Shown piece by piece: positions 31,028 to 43,099 of a stretch of DNA of 64,000 bases (the stretch's first letter is position 1; every line of letters starts with the position of its first letter). The translations under genes were made by a program, and so were the position numbers. Below the pieces are notes generated by a model. It searched no databases. It was not told the origin of the DNA and saw only the letters and a program-made list of their open reading frames with translations. Location: assembly GCF_964204645.1 (NCBI RefSeq), contig NC_134025.1, positions 14,637,001-14,701,000 of the forward strand. The letters are read 5' to 3'. The stretch is from Tubulanus polymorphus. Its lineage: Eukaryota > Nemertea > Palaeonemertea > Tubulaniformes > Tubulanidae.

Positions 31028-31069
31028 GTGTCTCGTACTCTCGTACTCTGATCTGAAAGCCCACTTTTC

Positions 31070-31540
31070 CAATTACTTTGGTTTTATCGCCCACGACAAT
31101 TCATTACTTTGGTTTTATCTCCAGCGACAATTCATTATTTTGGTTTTGTCACCCGCAACAATTTTTCTTTTGGTTTTGTTGCCCGCGACAATTCAATATT
31201 TTGGTTTTATCGCCTGCAATAATTCATTATTTTGGTTTTATCGCCCGCGACAATTCAATATTTTGTTTTTGTCGCCCGCGACAATTCATTATTTTGGTTT
31301 TATCGCCCGCGACAATTCATTATTTTGGTTTTGTCGCACGTGACAATTCAATATTTTGTTTTGTCGCCCGAGACAATTCATTATTTTGGTTTTATCGCCC
31401 GCGACTATTCAATATTTTTGTTTTATCGCGCGCGACAATTCATTAGTTTGGTTTTATCGCCCGCGACAATTCATTAGTTTGGTTTTATCACCCGCGACAA
31501 TTCATTAGTTTGGTTTTGTCGCCCGCGACAATTCTTTTTC
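31070..31540 (+). repeat. 31-bp satellite array
   Basis: About 15 monomers in plus orientation, running directly into the CAGTCCACTTGGGACTTTAG end of repeat R. Confidence 0.92.
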
Positions 31541-33250
31541 AGTCCACTTGGGACTTTAGTCCCAGCGGGCTTATTGCGTTCACTTTTCGTCCGTCTGTCC
31601 GTCCATAGACGGAATCCAGTTATTTTGGGAAGTTTTGAAGACGCTTCAAGGTAATGTCTTGATATTTGGTTTATACATGTATCTACCCTAGACACATCGT
31701 CAGCCCAAAAACTGGCCCTGTCAGATTCAAGATGGCCGACTGGCAGCCATTGTTTCTTTGCCAAAATCAGCACTTTTTAAACATTTTCGAAATTTTCGTG
31801 GGAAATTCTGATGACGCTTCGATCAATTACCTTGATCTTTCGTTTATATTTGAATCTACCAAAGGCCCATCAGCATATGAAAATTGGGTCGATCTGACTC
31901 AACATGGCCGTCCTATGACCTTTTTAGTGCCCAAAAACGTCAATTTTGGCCAGAATTCTAGGTCCTGTAGCTTCCTACTGGTTTGCCATTTCTCATTGCA
32001 ATTGCTGATGGGTATTCTTTAGAGAGGGATGTTTTATACCTGGGACAGGTATTTTTGATCAGCCAATTATGACGCAATTGGCGGCCATCTTGGTGTCATC
32101 AGTACTCATTCGTAGGTGGGAAAAAGTTTTTCCACATTAAATTGATACCTAAGCATATTGTGTTACTATATTCAATTGGAAAGTTGTAGCCCATAACGTG
32201 TTCTATGATTTTAGTGAGTTTCAAGGTCATTGGTTTTTGTATGTGGCCATCAGTGGGCGTTGAATAATACAATAACTTAGTATTGCTATATTATATTTGT
32301 ACCAAGGCATATTTTGTTACCATGATCGATTGCAAAGTTGTTGTTCATGACATCGTCTATGATTGTGGTGAGTTTTTAAGGACATTAGTTATTCCATAAA
32401 GTCACCAGGGGGCGTTGAATAGTAGAAAAGCTTAGTTTTTCCTTATTAGATTGGTACCTAGGCATAGTTTGTTACCATGATCCATTGTAAAGTTGTAGTT
32501 CATGACATCGTCTATGATTGTGGTGAGTTTTTGAATAGTAGAATGGCTAAGTATTTCCTTATTAGATTGGTACCTAGGCATATTTTGTTACTATGATCAA
32601 TTGCAAAGTTGTATGTCATGACATGTACTACGATTGTGGTGAGTTTTAAGGGCATTGGGTTTTGCATATGGTCACCAGGGGGCATTGAATAGTAGAATAA
32701 CCGCGACAATTCATTATTGTGGTTTTATCGCCCGTGACAATTCATTATCTTTGTTTTGTCGCCAGTGACAATTCAATATTTTGGTTTTGTCACCAGCGAC
32801 AATTCATAATTTTGGTTTTATTGCCCGTGGTTTTGTCGTTATTAGTTATTCCATATGGTCACCAGGGGCATTGAAAAGTAGAATAACTTAGTATTTCCTT
32901 ATTATATTGGTGCCTAGGCATATTTTGTTAACATGATCAATTGCAAAGTTGTAGTTCATCACATGTTCTATGATTGTGGCGAGTTTCAAGGTCATTGGTT
33001 TTGTATATGGTCACCAGGGGGCGTTGAATTGTAGAATAACTTAGTATTTCCATATTAAATTGGTAACGAGGCATATTTTGTTATCACAATCAATTACAAA
33101 ATCGTAGCAAATGACGTGTTCTATGATTGTGGTGAGTTTCAAGGTCATTGGTTTTTGTATATGGTCACCAGAGGACGTTGAATATTGAAATGGTTAGATT
33201 GTTGAGCATTCGAAACCACTTCCCAAGTGGGCATGGTGTCTCTGGACCCC
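31541..33250. repeat. Composite repeat R, third copy, with embedded satellite
   Basis: Inverted relative to 14638-15890 and expanded. It contains more ~150-base tandem units with CTCF-like cores (near 32246, 32403, 32678, 32861, 33012 and 33167), some joined by deletions. Five 31-bp monomers at about 32700-32840 interrupt it. It ends CATGGTGTCTCTGGACCCC. Confidence 0.78.
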
Positions 33251-33255
33251 TAGTT

Positions 33256-33365
33256 TGTCAGAATGAAGAAAAGTTTTGGTTCAAACAAAACGCTTATTGT
33301 TCGATCAAACAGAATAGTTATCATTCCCACAAGATTTTCTTGTGGGAACATTAAAGTTTTTGGTC
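33256..33365. repeat. TTCGAA-type block, short inverted relative
   Basis: Carries GTTCGATCAAACAGAATAG and TTTTTGGTCGAACGGCG, the complement of words at 18900-19000. A local dyad AAGATTTTCTTGTGGGAA is preceded by TTCCCACAAG. Confidence 0.5.
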
Positions 33366-33716
33366 GAACGGCGTGTTAAGGTCGTTTCGGAAATTTACTC
33401 GGTGTGGTATATTTTGGATTACTGTGTATGTCATTTGTCAGGACATTAAACAGAAGACGACTTAGGATACTACCTTGCGTGACTCCACTAGTTAGACCGA
33501 CTAATTCCCAGATGAGGCGTTCCGTTGATTTTGGCTACAAGTTTTCGTCAGAGATAACTGCTGAGCCATTTGAGTGCCCTATCATTGATAATGTTTCCTA
33601 ATAGCTTGTTTAGTATTGGCTGATGTTGTGCCTTATCAAATGCTTTGTCGAAATCCACCGTTGAACAGGATTCTAAGACTGTGCAGAAAACCCGTTATCG
33701 CTGCTTTGCAGCTATA
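33366..33716 (-). pseudogene. LINE reverse transcriptase fragment, fourth copy
   Basis: Reverse complement of the fragment at 14003-14365, with the same endpoints relative to the AGCTGCAAAG word. Broken by stops. Confidence 0.6.
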
Positions 33717-33838
33717 TTTATTAGGGTTTTCTGTTACGTCACAGAAAACCCTATTGAGATTCGCGTGTTTCTTATTATTAGGGTTATCTGTTATTTCACA
33801 GAAAACCCTATTGATATCCGCGTGATTATTATTATTAT
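33717..33838. repeat. Palindromic AGGGTTTTCTGT units, second locus
   Basis: Two diverged copies of the dyad seen at 11876-11985, here joined by CTTATTATT and followed by an (ATT) run, between the LINE fragment and the arm. Confidence 0.7.
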
Positions 33839-34835
33839 TATTTTCTTCCACACTATTTTTACCAAAAGAACATAGGCTTTGTTACCTTACCGCTGTTTCA
33901 CATACAATCCATATAATATCGTTCAGCTCACTGAGATCTACAAATAGCCCGCGTGTTTTTTCACGAATCATCGTTACAAATGCGCTGTCGGGCTGTAAAC
34001 ATCGAAAATTTAGCCCCATTCAATGGGGCGACATGTTTTTCGAGTCGTCATCCCGAAATCAACCCGCAGGCCGACTGTCACTTCGATTATCATTTCAAGT
34101 ATAAATGAACTAATTTATTGCCGCAGTCTTCACATTCAGTCGCGGTCTTCAAACAGTGATTTTAACAAAAGCCCATTTTCCTCATCAAATCATATTACCG
34201 ATACACTGGAAATTTACTACTTTAGATTTTAAAAGCACTGTCGAGCCGTAAACATCGACGAATCGACGTGTGTTACTACATCGACGTTCCGGGGATGAGC
34301 TGCGAGTTTCTCCTCATCATGAGAATCAAATCGAGTACAAATTAATTTATTACTACCAGTGATTTGGCTGCGGGTTTCAAGAAGTTAGTTTAACAATACC
34401 TATTTTTCTTTACCGAATTAACCGTGTATTTACTAAGATAAATCTTTAGTGTACCGGGGAATCGTAAGCCTAAACTAAACAGGCCGAAGAGATATGGCGG
34501 AGAAAAGCTGTAATGTCGACGAGGTATCAAAATAAAAGAATATATTACTTTATTCGGCCGCGGGCTTCAACCATTTATCAATACTCTATATTTCCTACAG
34601 AACATACCGATCATTGTCAAATGCACAAGGTATTTACTAAATACAAGTATATAACACACTCCTATCCGTATGCTGGACTCACACTTGACATTCGGAGTAA
34701 GCGTTCGCTGTGGGGGAAAGGAGATTGTTCGCTGTGTCGCTTGAAGTGTTTATCGAGATTTACGTGACCTTAAGGCTTTAGTATGGTGGCTGATAAGATA
34801 AAAAAACACGAATATGCAAATGAGGGCGACATTAC
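33839..34835 (+). repeat. Third copy of the ~1-kb arm
   Basis: Full-length copy in the orientation of 11990-12950, with landmarks GACATGTTTTTCGAGTCGTC and CTCACACTTGACATTCGGAG. It continues beyond the hairpin tip into CACGAATATGCAAATGAGGG and then directly into the satellite at 34838. This defines the natural right end of the arm. Confidence 0.85.
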
Positions 34836-34837
34836 GA

Positions 34838-35970
34838 CAATTCATTTTTTTGGTTTTGTCACACGCAACAATTCAATATTTTGGTTTTATCGCCTGCGAC
34901 AATTCATTATTTTGGTTTTATCGCTTGCGATTATTCATTATTTTGGTTTTATATTTTGTTTTTGTCGCCCGCGACAATTTTTTTTTTGGTTTTGTCGCCC
35001 GCGACAATTCAATATTTTGGTTTTATCGCCCGCGATAATTCATTATTTTGGTTTTATCTCCAGCGACAATTCATTATTTTGGTTTTATCGCCCGCGACAA
35101 TTCAATATTTTGGTTTTGTCGCCCGCGATAATTCATTATTTTGGTTTTGTCGCCTGCGACAATTCATTATTTTGGTTTAGTCGCACGAGACAATTCATTA
35201 TTTTGGTTTTATCGCCCGCAACAATTCATTATTTTGGTTTTGTCGCCCGCGACAATTCAATATTTTGGTTTTATATTTTGTTTTTGTCGCCCGCGACAAT
35301 TTTTTTTTTTGGTTTTGTCGCCCGCGACAATTCAATATTTTGGTTTTATCGCCCGCGATAATTCATTATTTTGGTTTTATCGCCCCCGACAATTCATTTT
35401 TTTGGTTTTATCGCCCGCGACAATTCATTATTTTGGTTTTATCTCCAGCGACAATTCATTATTTTGGTTTTATCGCCCGCGACAATTCATTATTTTGGTT
35501 TTGTCGCCCGAGACAATGCATTATTTTGGTTTTATCGCCCGCGACAATTCAATATTTTGGTTTTGTCGCCCGCGAAAAATTCAATATTTTGGTTTTATCG
35601 CCTACGACAATTCATTACTTTGGTTTTATCGCCAGCGACAATTCATTGTTTTGGTTTTGTCGCCCGCGACAATTCATTATTTTGGTTTTATATTTTGTTT
35701 TTGTCGCCCACGACAATTTTTTTTTTGGTTTGTCGCCTGTGACAATTCATTATTTTGGTTTTATCGCCTGCGACAATTCAATATTTTGGTTTTATCGCCC
35801 GCGATAATTCATTATTTTGGATTTGTCGCCCGCGACAATTCATTATTTTGGTTTAGTCGCACGAGACAATTCATTATTTTGGTTTTATCGCCCGCAACAA
35901 TTCATTATTTTGGTTTTGTCGCCCACGACAATTCATTACTTTGGTTTTATCGTCAGCGACAATTTATTAT
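34838..35970 (+). repeat. 31-bp satellite array
   Basis: About 36 monomers in plus orientation. Several contain an extra ATTTTGGTTTTATATTTTG insertion-type variant that recurs at intervals of about 300-430 bases, a sign of higher-order repetition. Confidence 0.94.
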
Positions 35971-36035
35971 TTACAAAACCACAAACCACAAAACCAAAAT
36001 AATGATTTGTCGCGGGCGATAAAACCGTCATAATG
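35971..36035 (-). repeat. Short inverted satellite segment
   Basis: Two monomers in the opposite orientation (AATGATTTGTCGCGGGCGAT) between two plus-oriented arrays, bordered by AAACCACAAACCACAAAACC. Confidence 0.75.
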
Positions 36036-38168
36036 AATTGGTTTTGTCGCCCGCGACAATTCATTATGACGGTTCTATCGCCCGCGACAATTTATTATTT
36101 TGGTTTTGTCGCCCGCGACAATTCATTATGACGGTTTTATCGCCCGCGACAATTCATTATTTTGGTTTGGTCGCCCGCGACAATTCACCATTTTGGTTTT
36201 GTCGCCCGGGGCAATTAACCATTTTGGTTTTGTCGCCCGCGACAATTCAATATTTTGGTTTTGTAGCCGCGATAATTCATTATTTTGGTTTTATCGCCCG
36301 CGACAATTCATTATTTGGTTTTATTGCCCGCGACAAATCATTATTTTGGATTTATCGCCCGCGACAATTCATTATTTTGGTTTTATCGCCCGCGACAATT
36401 CATTATTTTGGTTTTGTCGCCCGAGAAAATTCAATATTTTGGTTTTATCGCCCGCGATAATTCATTAGTTTGGTTTTATCACCCGAGACCATTCATTATT
36501 TTGATTTTGTCGCCCGCGACGATTCAATATTTGGTTTTTGTTGCTCGAGACAATACATTATTTTGGTTTTATCGCCCGCGACAATTCAATATTTTTGTTT
36601 TATCGCCCGCGACAATTCATTAGTTTGGTTTTATCACCCGCGACAATTCATTGATTTGGTTTTGTCGCCCGTGACAATTCATTAGTTTGGTTTTGTCGCC
36701 CGCGAAAATTCAACATTTTGGTATAATTGCCCGCGAAAATTCATTATGACGGTTTTATCGCCCGCGACAATTCATTATTTTGGTTTTGTCGCCCGCGACA
36801 ATTCATTATGACGGTTCTATCGCCCGCGACAATTCATTATTTTGGTTTTGTCGCCCGCGACAATTCATTATGACGGTTTTATCGCCCGCGACAATTCATT
36901 ATTTTGGTTTGGTCGCCCGCGACAATTCACCATTTTGGTTTTGTCGCCCGGGACAATTAACCATTTTGGTTTTGTCGCCCGCGACAATTCAATATTTTGG
37001 TTTTGTAGCCGCGATAATTCATTATTTTGGTTTTATCGCCCGCGACAAATCATTATTTTGGATTTATCGCCCGCGACAATTCATTATTTTGGTTTTATCG
37101 CCCGCGACAATTCATTATTTTGGTTTTGTCGCCCGAGAAAATTCAATATTTTGGTTTTATCGCCCGCGATAATTCATTAGTTTGGTTTTATCACCCGAGA
37201 CCATTCATTATTTTGATTTTGTCGCCCGCGACGATTCAATATTTGGTTTTTGTTGCTCGAGACAATACATTATTTTGGTTTTATCGCCCGCGACAATTCA
37301 ATATTTTTGTTTTATCGCCCGCGACAATTCATTAGTTTGGTTTTATCACCCGCGACAATTCATTGATTTGGTTTTGTCGCCCGTGACAATTCATTAGTTT
37401 GGTTTTGTCGCCCGCGAAAATTCAACATTTTGGTATAATTGCCCGCGAAAATTCATTATGACGGTTTTATCGCCCGCGACAATTCATTATTTTGGTTTTG
37501 TCGCCCGCGACAATTCATTATGACGGTTCTATCGCCCGCGACAATTCATTATTTTGGTTTTGTCGCCCGCGACAATTCATTATGACGGTTTTATCGCCCG
37601 CGACAATTCATTATTTTGGTTTGGTCGCCCGCGACAATTCACCATTTTGGTTTTGTCGCCCGGGACAATTAACCATTTTGGTTTTGTCGCCCGCGACAAT
37701 TCAATATTTTGGTTTTGTAGCCGCGATAATTCATTATTTTGGTTTTATCGCCCGCGACAAATCATTATTTTGGATTTATCGCCCGCGACAATTCATTATT
37801 TTGGTTTTATCGCCCGCGACAATTCATTATTTTGGTTTTGTCGCCCGAAACAATTCAATATTTTGGTTTTATCGCCCGCGATAATTCATCATTTTGCTTT
37901 TATCGCCCGCGACAATTCATTATTTTGGTTTTATCGCCCGCGACAATTCATTATTTTGGTTTTGTCGCCCGCGACAATTCATTATGACGGTTTTATCGCC
38001 CGCGACAATTCATTATTTTGGTTTTGTCGCCCGCGCCAATTCACCATTTTGGTTTTATCGCCCGCGCCAATTCACCATTTTGGTTTTGGCGCCCGCGACA
38101 ATTCATTATTTTAGTTTTGTCGCCGCGACAATTTTTTTTTTTGGTTTTGTCGCCCGCGACAATTCATT
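36036..38168 (+). repeat. 31-bp satellite with 712-bp higher-order repeat
   Basis: About 69 monomers. Blocks starting near 36038, 36780 and 37492 repeat a specific succession of variant monomers (for example CATTATGACGGTTCTATCG and GTCGCCCGGGACAATTAACC). The period is about 712 bases (23 monomers), with one extra monomer in the first block. Neighbouring blocks are nearly identical. Confidence 0.93.
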
Positions 38169-41100
38169 AGGCGATTAAAACAAAATAATGAATTGTCGCT
38201 GACGATAAAACCAAAATAATGAATTGTCGCGGGCGATAAAACCAAAATAATGAATTGTCGCGGGCGATAAAACCAAAATAATGATTTGTCGCGGGCGATA
38301 AAACAAAAAAAGAAAATTGTCGCCGGCGACAAAAACAAAATATAAAACCAAAATAATGAATTGTCGCGGGCGACAAAACCAAAATAATGAATTGTCGCTG
38401 ACGATAAAACCAAAATGTTGAATTTTTGTGGGCGACAAAACCAAAATATTGAATTGTCGCGGGCGACAAAACCAAAAAAAAAATTCTCGCGGCGACAAAA
38501 CAAAAATGGTGAATTGTCGCGGGCGACAAAACCTAAAAAAAAAATTCTCGCGGCGACAAAACAAAAATGGTGAATTGTCGTGGGCGATAAAACCAAAATA
38601 ATGAATAGTCGCGGGCGATAAAACCAAAATAATGAATTATCGCGGCTACAAAACCAAAATATTGAATTGTCGCGGGCGACAGAACCAAACTAATGAATTG
38701 TCGCGGGCGACAACACCAAAAAAAAAATTGTCGCGGCGACAATACAAAAATAATGAATTGTCGCGGGCGAAAAAACCAAAATGGTGAATTGGCGCGGGCG
38801 ACAAAACCAAAATAATGATTTGTCGCGGGCGATAAAACAAAAAAAGAAAATTGTCCCTGGCGACAAAAACAAAATAAAAAACCAAAATAATGAATTGTCG
38901 CGGGCGATAAAACCAAAATAATGAATTGTCGCGGGCGATAAAACCAAAATAAGGAATTGTCGCAGGCGATAAAACCAAAATAATGAATTGTCGCGGGCGA
39001 TAAAAACAAAATATTGAATTGTCGCGGGCGATAAAACCAAAATGATGATTTGTCGCGGGCGATAAAACCAAAATAATGAATTGTCGCGGGCGATAAAACC
39101 AAAATAGTGAATTATCGCGGCGACAAAACAAAAATGGTGAATTGTCGCGGGCGACAACACCAAAAAAAAAATTGTCGCGGCGACAATACAAAAATAATGA
39201 ATTGTCGCGGGCGAAAAAACCAAAATGGTGAATTGGCGCGGGCGACAAAACCAAAATAATGATTTGTCGCGGGCGATAAAACAAAAAAAGAAAATTGTCC
39301 CTGGCGACAAAAACAAAATAAAAAACCAAAATATTGAATTGTCGCGGGCGATAAAACCAAAATAATGAATTGTCGTGGGCGATAAAACCAAAATAATGAA
39401 TAGTCGCGGGCGATAAAACCAAAATAATGAATTATCGCGGCTACAAAACCAAAATATTGAATTGTCGCGGGCGACAGAACCAAACTAATGAATTGATGCG
39501 GGCGACAACACCAAAAAAAAAATTGTCGCGGCGACAATACAAAAATAATGAATTGTCGCGGGCGAAAAAACCAAAATGGTGAATTGGCGCGGGCGACAAA
39601 ACCAAAATAATGATTTGTCGCGGGCGACAAAACCAAAATAATGAATTGTCGCTGACGATAAAACCAAAATGTTGAATTTTCGTGGGCGACAAAACCAAAA
39701 TACTGAATTGTCGCGGGCGACAAAACCAAACTAATGAATTGTCAAGGGCGACAAAACCAAAATAATGAATTGTCGCGGGCGATAAAACCAAAATAATGAA
39801 TTGTCGCGGGCGATAAAACCAAAATAATGAATTTTCGTGGGCGATAAAACCAAAATAATGAATAGTCGCGGGCGATAAAACCAAAATAATGAATTATCGC
39901 GGCTACAAAACCAAAATATTGAATTGTCGCGGGCGACAGAACCAAACTAATGAATTGTCGCGGGCGACAACACCAAAAAAAAAATTGTCGCGGCGACAAT
40001 ACAAAAACAATGAATTGTCGCGGGCGACAAAACCAAAATAATGATTTGTCGCGGGCGATAAAACAAAAAAAGAAAATTGTCCCTGGCGACAAAAACAAAA
40101 TAAAAAACCAAAATAATGAATTGTCGCGGGCGATAAAACCAAAATAATGAATTGTCGCGGGCGATAAAAACAAAATATTGAATTGTCGCGGGCGATAAAA
40201 CCAAAATGATGATTTGTCGCGGGCGATAAAACCAAAATAATGAATTGTCGCGGGCGATAAAACCAAAATAGTGAATTATCGCGGCGACAAAACAAAAAAG
40301 GTGAATTGTCGCGGGCGACAAAACCAAAATATTGAATTGTCGCGGGCGATTAAACCAAAATAATGAATTGTCTCGGGCGACAAAACCAAAATATTGAATT
40401 GTCGCGGGCGACAAAACCAAACTAATGAATTGTCACGGGCGACAAAACCAAAATAATGAATTGTCGCGGGCGATAAAACCAAACTAATGAATTGTCGCGG
40501 GCGACAAAACCAAAATAATGAATTGTCATGGGCGACAGAACCAAACTAATGAATTGTCGCGGGCGACAAAACCAAAATAATGAATTGTCATGGGCGACAG
40601 AACCAAACTAATGAATTGTCGCGGGCGACAACACCAAAAAAAAAATTTTCGCGGCGACAATACAAAAATAATGAATTGTCGCGGGCGATAAAACCAAAAT
40701 AATTAATTGTCGCGGGCGATAAAACCAAAATAATGATTTGTCGCGGGCGATAAAACAAAAAACGAAAATTGTCGCGGCGACAAAACAAAAATAATGAATT
40801 GTCGCGGGCGATAAAACCAAAATGGTGAATTGTCGCGGGCGATAAAACCAAAATAATGATTTGTCGCGGGCGATAAAACAAAAAATGAAAATTGTCGCCG
40901 GCGACAAAAACAAAATATAAAACCAAAATAATGAATTGTCACGGGCGACAAAACCAAAATAATGAATTGTCGCTGACGATAAAACCAAAATGTTGAATTT
41001 TCGTGGGCGACAAAACCAAAATATTGAATTGTCGCGGGCGACAAAACCAAACTAATGAATTGTCACGGGCGACAAAACCAAAATAATGAATTGTCGCGGG

Positions 41101-42475
41101 CGACAAAACCAAAAAAAAAATTCTCGCGGCGACAAAACAAAAATGGTGAATTGTCGCGGGCGACAAAGCCAAAAAAAAAATTCTCGCGGCGACAAAACAA
41201 AAATGGTGAATTGTCGCGGGCGACAAAACCAAGATAATGAATTTGCGCGGGCGATAAAACCAAAATAATGATTTGTCGCGGGCGATAAAACCAAAATAAT
41301 GAATTGTCGCTGGCGATAAAACCAAAATAACGAATTATCGCGGCTACAAAACCAAAATATTGAATTGTCGCGGGCGACAGAACCAAACTAATGAATTGTC
41401 GCGGGCGACTACACCAAAAAAAAAATTTTCGCGGCGACAATACAAAAATAATGAATTGTCGCGGGCGATAAAACCAAAATAATTAATTGTCGCGGGCGAT
41501 AAAACCAAAATAATGATTTGTCGCGGGCGATAAAACAAAAAAAGAAAATTGTCGCCGGCGACAAAAACAAAATATAAAACCAAAATAATGAATTGTCGCG
41601 GGCGACAAAACCAAAATAATGAATTGTCGCTGACGATAAAACCAAAATGTTGAATTTTCGTGGGCAACAAAACCAAAATACTGAATTGTCGCGGGCGACA
41701 AAACCAAACTAATGAATTGTCAAGGGCGACAAAACCAAAATAATGAATTGTCGCGGGCGATAAAACCAAAATAATGAATTGTCGCGGGCGATAAAACCAA
41801 AATAATGAATTTTCGTGGGCGATAAAACCAAAATAATGAATAGTCGCGGGCGATAAAACCAAAATAATGAATTATCGCGGCTACAAAACCAAAATATTGA
41901 ATTGTCGCGTGCGACAGAACCAAACTAATGAATTGTCGCGGGCGACAACACCAAAAAAAAAATTGTCGCGGCGACAATACAAAAACAATGAATTGTCGCG
42001 GGCGACAAAACCAAAATGGTGAATTGGCGCGGGCGACAAAACCAAAATAATGATTTGTCGCGGGCGATAAAACAAAAAAAGAAAATTGTCCCTGGCGACA
42101 AAAACAAAATAAAAAACCAAAATAATGAATTGTCGCGGGCGATAAAACCAAAATAATGAATTGTCGCGGGCGATAAAACCAAAATAATGAATTGTCGCGG
42201 GCGATAAAACCAAAATAATGAATTGTCGCGGGCGATAAAACCAAAATAATGAATTGTCGCGGGCGATAAAAACAAAATATTGAATTGTCGCGGGCGATAA
42301 AACCAAAATGATGATTTGTCGCGGGCGATAAAACCAAAATAATGAATTGTCGCGGGCGATAAAACCAAAATATTGAATTGTCTCAGGCGACAAAACCAAA
42401 ATAATGAATTGTCGCGGGCGATAAAAACAAAATATTGAATTGTCGCGGGCGACAAAACCAAAGAAAAAAATTGCC
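38169..42475 (-). repeat. Longest 31-bp satellite array, inverted
   Basis: About 139 monomers in the TTGTCGCGGGCGAY orientation, with multi-monomer blocks repeated several times (compare 38690-39100, 39130-39480, 39930-40290 and 41920-42330). The array meets the plus-oriented one head-on at 38168 and ends in AAATTGCCATACAAACG at about 42475, where non-repeat sequence begins. Confidence 0.94.
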
Positions 42476-43099
42476 ATACAAACGAGAAAACATCCGATAG
42501 AATAACTTTTTGAACCATTAAATCAAAGATCTGTTGACGCTATGTTGTAGGGAAAAATCAAAACATTATTTTAAGCTGTGTAAGACGTTTTAAGTGAATG
42601 GAGTTTCAAATTGACGTAACTACGAAAATGAGAAGCGTCGGCGCTATTTTTACCTTACGACTTTCGATCCATTTAAAAACCTCCCTCCTTCCCTGTTGAG
42701 TTGAATTTCCTCCTTCTTATTCACCGTAACGAAACCTATACGTACCCCCAAAGAAATTCCGCTACTCAAGGGACCAAAAATCCATACTATCCAGGACCAG
42801 AATTCCATAGAGAGGTCAAGAGAAACAAATAGATTGAATGAGACTTCCTTAAGGTCGATTACAACACTGATTTATTCTGAACATACACTCACACAAATGA
42901 TATCGAGATCACATTACATCACATCTCTTAAACACATCTCTTTAACAATTGGCTCAAATCTAGTAAAAAACCTGCACAGGAATTTTCAAAGGAGTTCTAT
43001 GGAATCACAGAATACACAACACACATGAATAAAACTGCAATGTAGATAGAACCATAAATGCCAAATGATACATTTGCAAAAAAACATGTAATCAACTTA
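42476..43099. other. 3' flank of host gene
   Basis: No coding frame supported. It holds the probable 3' untranslated region of the host gene at 43100-44450; on the minus strand a polyadenylation-type AATAAA lies at 42876-42871, about 230 bases after the stop codon. Confidence 0.5.
42871..42876 (-). terminator. Candidate polyadenylation signal AATAAA
   Basis: TTTATT on the plus strand, i.e. AATAAA downstream of the host gene stop on the minus strand. Position is plausible; unproven. Confidence 0.4.

Noticed and set aside
36036-38168. CRISPR-like regular repeats of about 30 bases
   Set aside because: The 31-base units are directly adjacent, with no unique spacers, in a eukaryotic context; this is a satellite.
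15915-42518. Long open frames of up to 300 codons with FGFIARDNSLFWFYRPR-type repeats
   Set aside because: They are translations of the 31-bp satellite; all three frames of one strand are open for purely compositional reasons and overlap each other.
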